64,000 nt of DNA from Sphingobacterium sp. UGAL515B_05 (GTDB taxonomy: Bacteria; Bacteroidota; Bacteroidia; Sphingobacteriales; Sphingobacteriaceae), in the NCBI RefSeq assembly GCF_033097525.1, contig NZ_CP109907.1:6200001-6264000 (forward strand), written 5' to 3'. Made by a program: the position numbers and the translations under genes. Of the stretch, positions 8,115 to 16,349 are shown one piece after another; the first letter of the stretch is position 1, and each line of letters starts with the position of its first letter. The notes under the pieces are model-generated. The model had not been told where the DNA came from. It ran no database searches and saw nothing but the letters and a program-made list of their open reading frames with translations.

Positions 8115-8621
8115 TTATTTTTTGACAACAATACCGCTTAGATCCACTTTTTTTGGATTTAAGTTATCCAAACCTTGTTTTAAGGTGATTATCTTAGGCT
8201 GCTCCAAAGTACCTGTAACAGCGATCACACCGTCCTTTACACTTGCCTGTACCGTAGGAAAATCCTTCATAAACGTATTTACTGCTGCTCCAAGTACCGC
8301 ATCATTATTGGATACCTCAATAGGAGCTGGAGTCGACGACACTGGGGCGCTAACGATAATATTGTTTTGAAGAGACTTGATGTCCTTATCGCCTGCTGTT
8401 TTAGCAATAGACTCCACTTGTTGCTTTTCTTCTTCGGAAGCAACCGTACCACTTAAGATAACTTCCCCTTTTTTAACGTCTACGTCCACGGTTTTACGAC
8501 CGGTAAGTGCATTTTCGATCTTTTCTTCCAACTTCTCATCAGATAAACCTGATTTGCAAGCCGTAAAGGAAAGCACAACTGTAGTTGCCAATAGACAAAA
8601 TGTTAATTTGCTAAATTTCAT
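8115..8621 (-). CDS. BON-domain lipoprotein
   Basis: 168 residues. The N-terminus MKFSKLTFCLLATTVVLSFTAC is a lipoprotein signal with lipobox F-T-A-C (Cys22). Two BON domains follow: residues about 28-90 (EEKIENALTGRKTVDVDVKKGEVILSGTV, with IKSLQNNIIV) and about 105-168 (AVLGAAVNTFMKDFPTVQASVKDGVIAVTGTL). BON domains are thought to bind phospholipids or link envelope layers, as in OsmY. It is the first gene of a two-gene unit with the SH3-domain protein. Probably anchored in the outer or inner membrane facing the periplasm. Confidence 0.85.
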   Translation of the reverse strand: MKFSKLTFCLLATTVVLSFTACKSGLSDEKLEEKIENALTGRKTVDVDVKKGEVILSGTVASEEEKQQVESIAKTAGDKDIKSLQNNIIVSAPVSSTPAPIEVSNNDAVLGAAVNTFMKDFPTVQASVKDGVIAVTGTLEQPKIITLKQGLDNLNPKKVDLSGIVVKK

Positions 8622-8854
8622 AAGACCAATTTTAATTTATAATTCCAACAATAATCCTAACAAACTCCATACGCAATTGTTTGTCCAATTATTTTTAAAC
8701 TTAAATTCCCTTGCCGGATCGTAATTATATAATTAAATTTAGGAACAGAGGTATTCATGATTGTTTCATTCGGATCATTTAATCCTCTGTGGTTATAAAA
8801 ACGCTTTAAGTAACAGATACGCACTTTGATGATTCAATCAAACAGCTATTAATT

Positions 8855-9958
8855 ATGGGATTTTTGAACAATATTTTTGGTAAAAAAGAAATTAAAAAGG
8901 ACAGTATAGCGGATTTTTGGGATTGGTTTACAAAAAACGAACACGCATTTTTTCAAATCGTCAAGACTGGAGAACAAATTGATCAGAATTTTTTCAGCAA
9001 ACTTTCGCCGAAGATCGATGCTCTTCGCAAGGAACTGTATTTCTTAACGGGAATGTACGATGATGACACCGCAGAACTTGTTGTTACCCCAGATGGTGTC
9101 ATCAAAAATGTTGCGTTCGTAGAACATCTGATCGCTTCTGCTCCAGTATTAGCACATTGGAAATTTACTGCATTAAAACCCGCTATTGCGGATATGGAAA
9201 AATTCAAAATCACGATGTATGGATTCACTTTTGACATCAAGGATATGTTTTTTTACCCCATTCAACATAAATACCATCCGGATGAAGTCGATATTGTTAT
9301 TGTTCACCCCGATTTTACAGAAGAGAACAAAGCCAATATTTCCCATGGGATAGAAATATTTCTCGACAATTACATTGGTGAATTGAACTCGATCATAGCC
9401 ATAGATAACTTGAATGTAACCTCAAAAGAGCTTGCAACAGAAGAGCTGATTCCTCTACTTAAATTAAAAGACTATTTGATCTGGCGGGAAAAGGAATTTG
9501 TGGAAAAATACACCGACGTTAGACACTGGGCCGCAGATGACACATACACTGCTTTTGAGGGTATCCTGGAGAACGACTTACCTATCTTTGCTATCATCAA
9601 TACGACGTTATTAGACTGGGACGGAAAAGCTTCTCACCCTTGGATAGTTACATTAAAGATTAATTATGACGGAACAGCAACCAATGGCATGCCCGATCAG
9701 GAGACTTACGATTTAATGGATAAATTTGAAGAAGAATTAATGGACAGTCTTCCAAATGATATTGGATTTCTTAATATCGGTAGAGAAACTGCTGATAACC
9801 TCAGGGAAATTTACTTGGCTTGTACAGAATTCCGAAAAGCCTCACGAACGGTTGATCAATTAATCGAAGAATACAGGGACAATCTTCAAATTGATTATAG
9901 CATCTACAAAGATAAATACTGGAAAACTTTCGAGCGATTTTATAAACAAATAGAATAG
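8855..9958 (+). CDS. DUF695-type protein of unknown function
   Basis: 367 residues, no signal peptide or membrane segment, acidic, so probably cytoplasmic. The N-terminus (MGFLNNIFGKKE) is followed by FWDWFTKNEHAFFQIVKTG. The C-terminal 130 residues (WIVTLKINYDGTATNGMPDQETYDLMDKFEEELM, then DIGFLNIGRETADNLREIYLAC and KTFERFYKQIE) look like the DUF695 family as I know it. That family is uncharacterised. It is a single gene, divergent from the BON operon across about 230 bp, with the L,D-transpeptidase gene 60 bp downstream. Confidence 0.65.
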   Translation: MGFLNNIFGKKEIKKDSIADFWDWFTKNEHAFFQIVKTGEQIDQNFFSKLSPKIDALRKELYFLTGMYDDDTAELVVTPDGVIKNVAFVEHLIASAPVLAHWKFTALKPAIADMEKFKITMYGFTFDIKDMFFYPIQHKYHPDEVDIVIVHPDFTEENKANISHGIEIFLDNYIGELNSIIAIDNLNVTSKELATEELIPLLKLKDYLIWREKEFVEKYTDVRHWAADDTYTAFEGILENDLPIFAIINTTLLDWDGKASHPWIVTLKINYDGTATNGMPDQETYDLMDKFEEELMDSLPNDIGFLNIGRETADNLREIYLACTEFRKASRTVDQLIEEYRDNLQIDYSIYKDKYWKTFERFYKQIE

Positions 9959-10018
9959 GTCTCTCAAACAGCAGACATAAATTTAATAAAAGTACTTTAT
10001 GAAATATACTTTATTTAC

Positions 10019-10642
10019 ATGAATAAAATCATTCTTTTGGTTATTATCCTTGGAATTGGCTTTATTACATACAAAACCATTCAAAAAAACACGCTTTTAG
10101 CTGTTGTTGATAAGGAAGAAAATGCTCCTTCAGACGCCTTTCGTTATACGATGGCAATAAAGAACGTAAAAAAACGCATCATAAACAACAAAAAGTATAA
10201 TAGTGACATATCCTTTCTCTTGGATATGAAAAGACCCTCGGGAAGAAATCGTTTTTTTGTCGTAGATCTAAAAACAGATCGGATTCTAGATCAAGGGCTA
10301 GTGGCGCATGGATCCGGCTCCGAAACCGGAAAAAAGAATCTTTTGCAATTTAGCAATACAGATAACTCTCATGCGACATCGCTAGGTAGTTACGCTATCG
10401 GCAGCTCGTATAACGGTAAATTTGGAAAAGCATATAAATTATATGGCTTAGATAGCTCCAATAGCAATGCATATGCTAGAAACATCGTTCTACACAAATA
10501 TGACCGCATGCCTTACGATGAACAAGTAGATCCAGTATGTCTCAGTGAAGGCTGTCCTATGGTAAACGTCGAATTCTACAAAAGACTACAGAACCTGATT
10601 GACTCCTCAAAGAAACAAATCGTCTTACATATTTACTATTGA
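10019..10642 (+). CDS. Murein L,D-transpeptidase catalytic-domain protein (YkuD_2 type)
   Basis: 207 residues. An N-terminal membrane anchor (MNKIILLVIILGIGFITY) precedes the catalytic domain. The latter has FFVVDLKTDRILDQGLVAHGSG, then NNIVLH-like HKYDRMPYDE, and the active-site segment SEGCPMV with the nucleophilic Cys of the S-x-G-C motif. These proteins cross-link or attach peptidoglycan peptides in the periplasm. The family member type is that annotated as murein L,D-transpeptidase catalytic domain family in Bacteroidota. Substrate specificity is not known. Confidence 0.82.
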   Translation: MNKIILLVIILGIGFITYKTIQKNTLLAVVDKEENAPSDAFRYTMAIKNVKKRIINNKKYNSDISFLLDMKRPSGRNRFFVVDLKTDRILDQGLVAHGSGSETGKKNLLQFSNTDNSHATSLGSYAIGSSYNGKFGKAYKLYGLDSSNSNAYARNIVLHKYDRMPYDEQVDPVCLSEGCPMVNVEFYKRLQNLIDSSKKQIVLHIYY

Positions 10643-10656
10643 TCACCTTTATTATT

Positions 10657-10696
10657 GATCACCGGCTATCTTCTTTGATCACTGGCTATCTTCTTT
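10657..10696. repeat. 20-bp tandem repeat over the 3' end of the 10679-12181 gene
   Basis: Two adjacent 20-bp units, beginning GATCACCGGCTATC and GATCACTGGCTATC and each ending TTCTTT, differ at one base. Each contains the last codons and a stop codon for the minus-strand gene, so the gene's tail has been copied just beyond its own stop. Confidence 0.8.
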
Positions 10697-12181
10697 GATC
10701 AAATTCAATAAAACCTGATACGGACTTTGAGAAACAGTAAGAGCTTTCAACCAAGCAATAAATCCCATGATAAATAAATCTTTATTTTCTTTGTCCTCCG
10801 CCATAGTTTGAACAGCTGCCCGAAAGGATTTCCCTTGAATAACTGCTGGATTTAAAAGATATTTCTCTACCAATTTGGCAAAATCAATCACTCTGTTTTC
10901 CTTGACATTCAGCAAGTATTTTTTATACCTACCGACAAAGCTTTTTAATTTCAAGGTTGCCAAATCGATGTGATCGAATTGAATATGGATCAAGATTTCA
11001 AGCAGACTCTTCCGAATCGTCCACAACATGCCCATTTTCTTCTCGTACCAAGCATCTGTTCGAATCAACTGTCGAAGCTCAATCAATGCTGTTTTATCTT
11101 CAATTTGCGTTAAAAACATCACCAAACACAACTGTAGATCCGCAAGATCAACCTCACTTGATTTTGGTGAAGCTTGTTTAATCCCCGCCCTTAACACGGA
11201 AAGACCTTTTACTCCATCGCCAAGGTAATGGAAATTCAATGCCATCAACAAATGGCACCGCAGCTGAAACTGGACTCGAAAAACCGCATTTCCTTGAGAT
11301 AAAACTTCATTCAAGCGTTCTAAGTACCCGATGCTCTCATTAAAGAATCCGTTCCTCAAATTAAAATTGGCCAGATAATACAAAATATGAAGATAGTAAA
11401 ATAGCTGATGCGCTGATTGTTCATCGTACTTCATCAAAAAATTATCTGCTGTTTTTAAAAAAGAACGAACCAGTGTATAGTTTTGATGTATTGCTGCATA
11501 CTCATTTGCAATATACAGAAGTTGATAAAGTGATTTAAATGATAAGAGATCATCCAAAGAAATACTGTATTTACTCAGCACACTCAAAATCAACTTATTG
11601 ATATCAATTATTTTTGCTTTCAAATGAATATCCTGCAATGCTGAACGCAATAGCGCATAAGCAATCTGAAATTTTGCTTCTTGTTGCAGTTTTTGCTGAT
11701 TTTCGGTAAAACGATCGATAAGTAATTCCAAATTGACATTGAGATCTAAATGTGCATATTGTAGTCTGATTTGCAAGATTTCGTTCAGCAGACTAAACTG
11801 TTCCAGAACAAGAGCCTTGTCCTCAGCCCGTTGAAGGCATTTGAATCCAATCTTAATGAACTGACTTTCCAATAGAAAACGGCCCACAACAAATAATCTC
11901 AACGCTTCGTGGGCTTCACTGTTGTCTCGTTCAAAAACCTTATTTGAGAGAAAAAACAAAAGACTATCATGAAGCCTCTTCCTCAATGCGTGATAAGCAT
12001 CCCGGTTTTTAATAGGATTATATAACTTTTTTAGCTTATTTATATCATCAGTTTCTATAATCTCAAGTAACTTGATATTTTTCACATCATTTCGCTTATT
12101 CTTTTGTTTCAAAAAGGTCTTAAAATCCCTAATATCATCTTTATTCAATAATAATAGGAGATCCGATATCGCGTCCGCCAT
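10679..12181 (-). CDS. Large helical protein of unknown function
   Basis: 500 residues, no signal peptide and no membrane segments, so likely cytoplasmic. It begins MADAISDLLLLLNKDDIRDFKTFLKQKNKR and is almost entirely alpha-helical by composition, with Leu-rich stretches spaced as in TPR-like solenoids (LRLFVVGRFLLESQFIKIGFKCLQRAED, LRNGFFNESIGYLERLNEVLSQGN). I do not recognise the family; similar lengths occur as conserved hypothetical proteins in Bacteroidota. It is a single gene convergent with the L,D-transpeptidase. The stop codon sits in a 20-bp tandem duplication. Confidence 0.75.
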   Translation of the reverse strand: MADAISDLLLLLNKDDIRDFKTFLKQKNKRNDVKNIKLLEIIETDDINKLKKLYNPIKNRDAYHALRKRLHDSLLFFLSNKVFERDNSEAHEALRLFVVGRFLLESQFIKIGFKCLQRAEDKALVLEQFSLLNEILQIRLQYAHLDLNVNLELLIDRFTENQQKLQQEAKFQIAYALLRSALQDIHLKAKIIDINKLILSVLSKYSISLDDLLSFKSLYQLLYIANEYAAIHQNYTLVRSFLKTADNFLMKYDEQSAHQLFYYLHILYYLANFNLRNGFFNESIGYLERLNEVLSQGNAVFRVQFQLRCHLLMALNFHYLGDGVKGLSVLRAGIKQASPKSSEVDLADLQLCLVMFLTQIEDKTALIELRQLIRTDAWYEKKMGMLWTIRKSLLEILIHIQFDHIDLATLKLKSFVGRYKKYLLNVKENRVIDFAKLVEKYLLNPAVIQGKSFRAAVQTMAEDKENKDLFIMGFIAWLKALTVSQSPYQVLLNLIKEDSQ

Positions 12182-12322
12182 AGCTTAAATTTAGAATTAA
12201 ACAAATATATTAAACAAAATTATATCGTCAGTATTCTTATAAATTCAAGTTTTAAAATAATTAGTTCCTATCGATATTTGAATCATAAAACAACAACAAA
12301 TTAAAACTAAAACAAGAAAATT

Positions 12323-12790
12323 ATGGAACCGCTAAAAAACATGATCGAAGAAAAAAAGGCTGAAAGAAATTTAGACAAAAGAAACCCATTTAAACCAACA
12401 GGAGCATTTATTGGAGCCTCATGGACTGCATTATTGGTTGGCACCGTTGGCTATTGTGTAGGCTTATGGAATGCAACAATGGCATTAAATGAAAAAGGGT
12501 ATTATTTTACAATTTTACTATTTGCGCTATTTGCGGTTATCTCCGTTCAAAAAAGTGTAAGAGATAAAGCAGAAGGACTAGCTGTTACCGAATTGTACTA
12601 CGGTTTAAGCTGGTTTGCCACAATTGCTGCCGTCGTGCTATTAACTGTAGGCCTATGGAACGCGGACCTGCTGTTAAGTGAAAAAGGATTCTATGCAATG
12701 TCCTTCTCATTGAGTATTTTTTCAGCTATCGCAGTACAAAAAAATACACGTGATGCAAAACTTATCGATGACAATGAAATAAAACTTTAG
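12323..12790 (+). CDS. yiaA: YiaA/YiaB-family inner membrane protein
   Basis: 155 residues with four predicted transmembrane helices arranged as two YiaAB two-helix units: AFIGASWTALLVGTVGYCVGLWNA with LLFALFAVISVQKSVRD, then LSWFATIAAVVLLTVGLWNADLLLSEKGF with FSLSIFSAIAVQKNTRD. The repeated GLWNA...SEKGFY...VQK-RD pattern is the family hallmark. Function unknown, though members are often linked to stress. It is a single gene with its own downstream hairpin. Confidence 0.85.
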   Translation: MEPLKNMIEEKKAERNLDKRNPFKPTGAFIGASWTALLVGTVGYCVGLWNATMALNEKGYYFTILLFALFAVISVQKSVRDKAEGLAVTELYYGLSWFATIAAVVLLTVGLWNADLLLSEKGFYAMSFSLSIFSAIAVQKNTRDAKLIDDNEIKL

Positions 12791-12798
12791 CGGGTGCC

Positions 12799-12837
12799 GA
12801 TCCTGCAGCCTCTGCGTAGCAAGCTGCAGGATCTTTC
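12799..12837 (+). terminator. Terminator after yiaA
   Basis: GATCCTGCAGC (12799-12809) pairs perfectly with GCTGCAGGATC (12823-12833), followed by TTTC. The stem is strong but the U-tract is short. Confidence 0.6.
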
Positions 12838-12900
12838 AATCCCAAACGAACCGAATACTGACGCAAAGAATTAATCATGTTGAGAAAACTAACAATCAAA

Positions 12901-14238
12901 TTATTGGATTTTATATTCTTCGATTTTTCGATACAAAGTAGCCACACCGATTTCTAGCAGTCGAGCGGCCTCAGCTTTATTTCCATTCGTATGTTTCAAT
13001 ACACGTTGTATATGCTGTCTTTCCATGTTAGCCATCGAAAAGTTTGACAAGACACCCGAACCTTCCCTAACATCACGCTCACCGAAAGGAAGACTCTGAA
13101 CATCCAGTACACCGCCCTCACTCAAAATCACACTGCGTTCAATTACATTTTTCAATTCGCGTATATTCCCTCGCCATGGGTTACTTTCCAATGCCTGCAC
13201 AAACTCAGGGGTCATCTGCAGAGGTTTCAAGTTGGATTTTAAAGCAAAGATATCAGCGTAATATTGTGCCAAAGTCGCTATATCTTGAGTACGTTCGCGC
13301 AATGGCGGTAATTCAACCGTAAAAACAGACAACCTATAAAATAGGTCACTCCTAAAATGGTCAGAAGCAATTTCGGATTCGAGGTTTCTGTTGGTCGCGG
13401 CTATGATACGTACGTCCACTTTAGTTGGTTTGGAATCCCCTACTTTCAAAAACTCGCCCGTTTCCAAAACACGGAGAATTTTGGCCTGAAGTTCCAAAGC
13501 CATCTCTCCGACTTCATCCAGAAAAATAGTCCCCAAATGCGCTTCTTCAAACAGGCCCCGCTGATCTTTAGTAGCACCGGTAAAGGCTCCGGATTTATGG
13601 CCAAACAGCTCGTTTTCCAACAGATCTTTCGTAAATGCGGCACAGTTAATAGCCACAAAACCACGATCTCTTCGCGCACTTGCCTGATGGATCGCCTGCG
13701 CAAAAACCTCTTTGCCGGTCCCCGTCTCGCCTGTTAGTAAGACCGTCGTATTTGTAACAGCAACCTTTTGTGCCATGCCGATGGCGGCCTTTATTGCACT
13801 AGATTTTCCAATAATCTTATCGAAAGAAAGTCTATCTCCCAATCGCTTTTCTAACTGCTGTACCCTTCTTGCCAATGCAACCTTTTCACTGGCTTTATAA
13901 AGCAGGGGTATAATGCGATTATTGTCATCTCCTTTGGTAATATATTCAAAAGCACCATTTTTTATCGCCCGAACACCATCCGGGATATTCCCGTATGCCG
14001 TCAATAGAATAATCTCTACAATTGGATACCGTTCTTTAATTAATTTGGCCGTTTCTACCCCATTACCGTCAGGCAGTTTGACATCACAAAGTACAACGTC
14101 TACATCACTGACTTCAAGCTTTTTCAACCCCGATTTAATATCAGCTGCTTCAATCACATCAAAACCTTCCAGGCTAATAATTTTGGCCATCAATTTCCGA
14201 AGTTTCTCTTCGTCATCTATAAGGAGAATTCTATTCAC
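12901..14238 (-). CDS. Sigma-54-dependent response regulator (NtrC family)
   Basis: Receiver, AAA+ and Fis-type HTH domains in order. Receiver: ILLIDDEE, then the phospho-acceptor Asp in VVLCDVKLPDG. AAA+: Walker A GETGTGKE, the sigma-54 contact loop GAFTGA, Walker B IFLDEVGEM. The C-terminal HTH is NKAEAARLLEIGVATLYRKI. The GTG at 14238 is chosen over the ATG at 14277, because a consensus -7 box (14260-14253) lies between them, so the upstream ATG would not be transcribed. No sensor kinase is next to it. It is divergent from the ABC-F gene across 230 bp. Its targets are unknown. Confidence 0.88.
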   Translation of the reverse strand: MNRILLIDDEEKLRKLMAKIISLEGFDVIEAADIKSGLKKLEVSDVDVVLCDVKLPDGNGVETAKLIKERYPIVEIILLTAYGNIPDGVRAIKNGAFEYITKGDDNNRIIPLLYKASEKVALARRVQQLEKRLGDRLSFDKIIGKSSAIKAAIGMAQKVAVTNTTVLLTGETGTGKEVFAQAIHQASARRDRGFVAINCAAFTKDLLENELFGHKSGAFTGATKDQRGLFEEAHLGTIFLDEVGEMALELQAKILRVLETGEFLKVGDSKPTKVDVRIIAATNRNLESEIASDHFRSDLFYRLSVFTVELPPLRERTQDIATLAQYYADIFALKSNLKPLQMTPEFVQALESNPWRGNIRELKNVIERSVILSEGGVLDVQSLPFGERDVREGSGVLSNFSMANMERQHIQRVLKHTNGNKAEAARLLEIGVATLYRKIEEYKIQ

Positions 14239-14252
14239 AATATTCGTTTTTT

Positions 14253-14260
14253 CAAAAGTA
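14253..14260 (-). promoter_or_regulatory. -7 box for the NtrC-type regulator
   Basis: Minus-strand TACTTTTG matches TAnnTTTG exactly and lies 14 nt before the GTG start at 14238. No ideal -33 TTTG was seen (a TTTG lies at a short 14-nt spacing). Confidence 0.5.
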
Positions 14261-14341
14261 CAATTTGTCCGAAGCAAATAGTAGAAAAATAAACAATTTG
14301 ACTATTTCTCAAAAACTTTCCCATCATCAAAATAAAAACGC

Positions 14342-14349
14342 TATATTTG
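14342..14349 (+). promoter_or_regulatory. -7 box for the ABC-F gene
   Basis: TATATTTG matches TAnnTTTG exactly, 118 bp before the ABC-F ATG, so the mRNA would carry a leader of about 110 nt. I found no leader ORF or clear terminator in it. Confidence 0.5.
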
Positions 14350-14466
14350 CTTCTCTCAACATCCTTAAAACTGCATGTAAGATTAAAATTCTTTAGAACG
14401 AAATAAATACCATCCATTGACAATACCTGTCCAAATGGTCTTTTCTAACATTTAAAGAATTTCAAC

Positions 14467-16062
14467 ATGCTTTCATTACAACAACTTTCTTATATACATC
14501 CGAATAAAGATTTATTGTTTGGGAACATAAATCTACACATCAATGCGCAAGAGAAAATAGCGCTCATCGGCCACAATGGTATCGGTAAATCAACTTTATT
14601 GCGACTGATTGCCAAAGAACTATCGCCTTCCAGTGGCAGCGTACAAGTCAGTACCAGCACCTATTATGTTCCTCAAGTTGTGGGACAATTTGAGGATAAC
14701 ACAGTCGCCGAAGCACTTGGCATTGCCAAAAAATTAGATGCACTCCACGCGATATTAGCTGGCGATGCGTCTGAAGAAAATTTCAATAGACTTCAAGATG
14801 ATTGGACCTTGGAGGAACGATGCCAAGAAGCTTTCGCGCAATGGGATCTGCCCCACATCCAGTTGACACAGAAGATGTCTTCCCTTAGTGGTGGACAAAA
14901 AACAAAAGTCCTATTGGCCGGAATCCACATTCACCGATCCGAACTTATTCTTCTTGATGAACCCAGCAACCATTTGGATATGGATAGCAAAACGCTACTA
15001 TACGATTGGATTCAATCAAGCAAAAACACAGTGATTATTGTTAGCCACGATAGAGCCCTGCTTAATTTATTGGATGACATGGCCGAAATGACCCCAAAAG
15101 GTATCAAGCGGTATGGGGGGAACTATGCCTTTTACGAAACTCAAAAAGAGACCGAGCGCCATGCGTTACAACAAGATATTCACCACAAGGAAAGGGCGAT
15201 TAAAATTGCAAAGGAGAAAGAAAGAGAAACAATCGAACGCCAAAATAGATTAAACAACCGCGGTCAAAAAAAACAGGAAAAGGCAGGTGTAGCGCGTATT
15301 ATGATGAATACACTGCGCAACAATGCTGAAAAAAGTACCGCCAAAATAAAAAGTGTGCATCAGGACAAAATTGGAGATATCAAATCCGATCTACAGGAAC
15401 TCCGAGGTTCACAATCTGCACTGGACGAGATTAAAATAGATTTAGGAAACAGTGCTTTTCCAAACGGAAAGAGTATGGTCAAAGTCGAAAATGTCAATTT
15501 CAAGTATGACTCACAAGGACTCTGGCCAGCTAATATCAACTTTCAATTATTCAGTGGAGATCGTATCGCACTACAAGGACAGAATGGATCTGGTAAAACG
15601 ACATTGGTCAGACTTCTACTCGGCCAATTGACACCTGTACAAGGAAAAATTGAACGTCAATCATTTCGTTCGATCTATTTAGATCAAACATACTCCATTT
15701 TGTCTTCGCATCTAAGTATTTATGAACAGGCCCAGCAATTCAATAGCGACGCACTACCTGAACATGAGATCAAAATTAGGCTCAATCGGTTCTTATTTGG
15801 AAAAGACGATTGGGACAAGCCTTGCCAATTGTTGAGTGGTGGTGAAAAAATGCGTCTGATATTATGTTGTCTCACCATTCAGCAACAGTCGCCGGATCTA
15901 ATTATCCTTGATGAACCAACAAACAATTTAGATCTTCAAAATATCCGGATTCTAACCCGAGCGATTCAGCTTTATAAAGGTACGCTACTCGTCATTTCAC
16001 ATGATGCGGTCTTTCTACAGGAGATCCATATCAACAAAGTCATCAAACTAAAAGACCTGTAA
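14467..16062 (+). CDS. ABC-F family ATPase
   Basis: 531 residues, two ABC ATPase domains in one chain and no membrane segments, so a soluble ABC-F protein acting on ribosomes. Domain 1: Walker A GHNGIGKS, signature LSGGQKTKV, Walker B LILLDEPSNHLD. Domain 2: Walker A GQNGSGKT, signature LSGGEKMRL, Walker B LIILDEPTNNLD. The linker between them (about residues 220-320) is basic and helical, with NRLNNRGQKKQEKAG. Members either regulate translation (EttA, Uup types) or protect from antibiotics; sequence alone does not decide. It is a single gene. Confidence 0.9.
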   Translation: MLSLQQLSYIHPNKDLLFGNINLHINAQEKIALIGHNGIGKSTLLRLIAKELSPSSGSVQVSTSTYYVPQVVGQFEDNTVAEALGIAKKLDALHAILAGDASEENFNRLQDDWTLEERCQEAFAQWDLPHIQLTQKMSSLSGGQKTKVLLAGIHIHRSELILLDEPSNHLDMDSKTLLYDWIQSSKNTVIIVSHDRALLNLLDDMAEMTPKGIKRYGGNYAFYETQKETERHALQQDIHHKERAIKIAKEKERETIERQNRLNNRGQKKQEKAGVARIMMNTLRNNAEKSTAKIKSVHQDKIGDIKSDLQELRGSQSALDEIKIDLGNSAFPNGKSMVKVENVNFKYDSQGLWPANINFQLFSGDRIALQGQNGSGKTTLVRLLLGQLTPVQGKIERQSFRSIYLDQTYSILSSHLSIYEQAQQFNSDALPEHEIKIRLNRFLFGKDDWDKPCQLLSGGEKMRLILCCLTIQQQSPDLIILDEPTNNLDLQNIRILTRAIQLYKGTLLVISHDAVFLQEIHINKVIKLKDL

Positions 16063-16068
16063 ATGACA

Positions 16069-16104
16069 ACTGCGTTTATTTCGTTGCAACGGAATAAACG
16101 CAGT
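16069..16104 (+). terminator. Hairpin after the ABC-F gene
   Basis: A near-perfect palindrome: ACTGCGTTTATTTCGTTG followed by its complement with one mismatch (wobble in RNA). It has no T-run, so it may be a weak terminator or an mRNA-stabilising hairpin. The rest of 16105-16349 shows nothing further. Confidence 0.45.
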
Positions 16105-16349
16105 ATTCAATGACTGCTTCCTATAAAATTTTAATAAAACACGGTATTTTTTGTAACAATCCCATATTCTTTATTTAAAATCTGCTAAATCGATAAATTA
16201 ATTTAAAAAAAACGAATTTTTATCGATATATTCACGATGATTTTAAACATGAAACAATAACCATTAAATTAATTGAACCTTCTCATTTACATAGCAGCCT
16301 TAGGGCAGATGTATCGCACAGGCCTCTCAATTAATTACTTCATTTAATT

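Noticed and set aside
14350..14466. Search for an antibiotic-type leader peptide before the ABC-F gene
   Set aside because: The leader holds no ORF with a plausible stall motif and no terminator/antiterminator pair, so antibiotic-induced attenuation is not supported.
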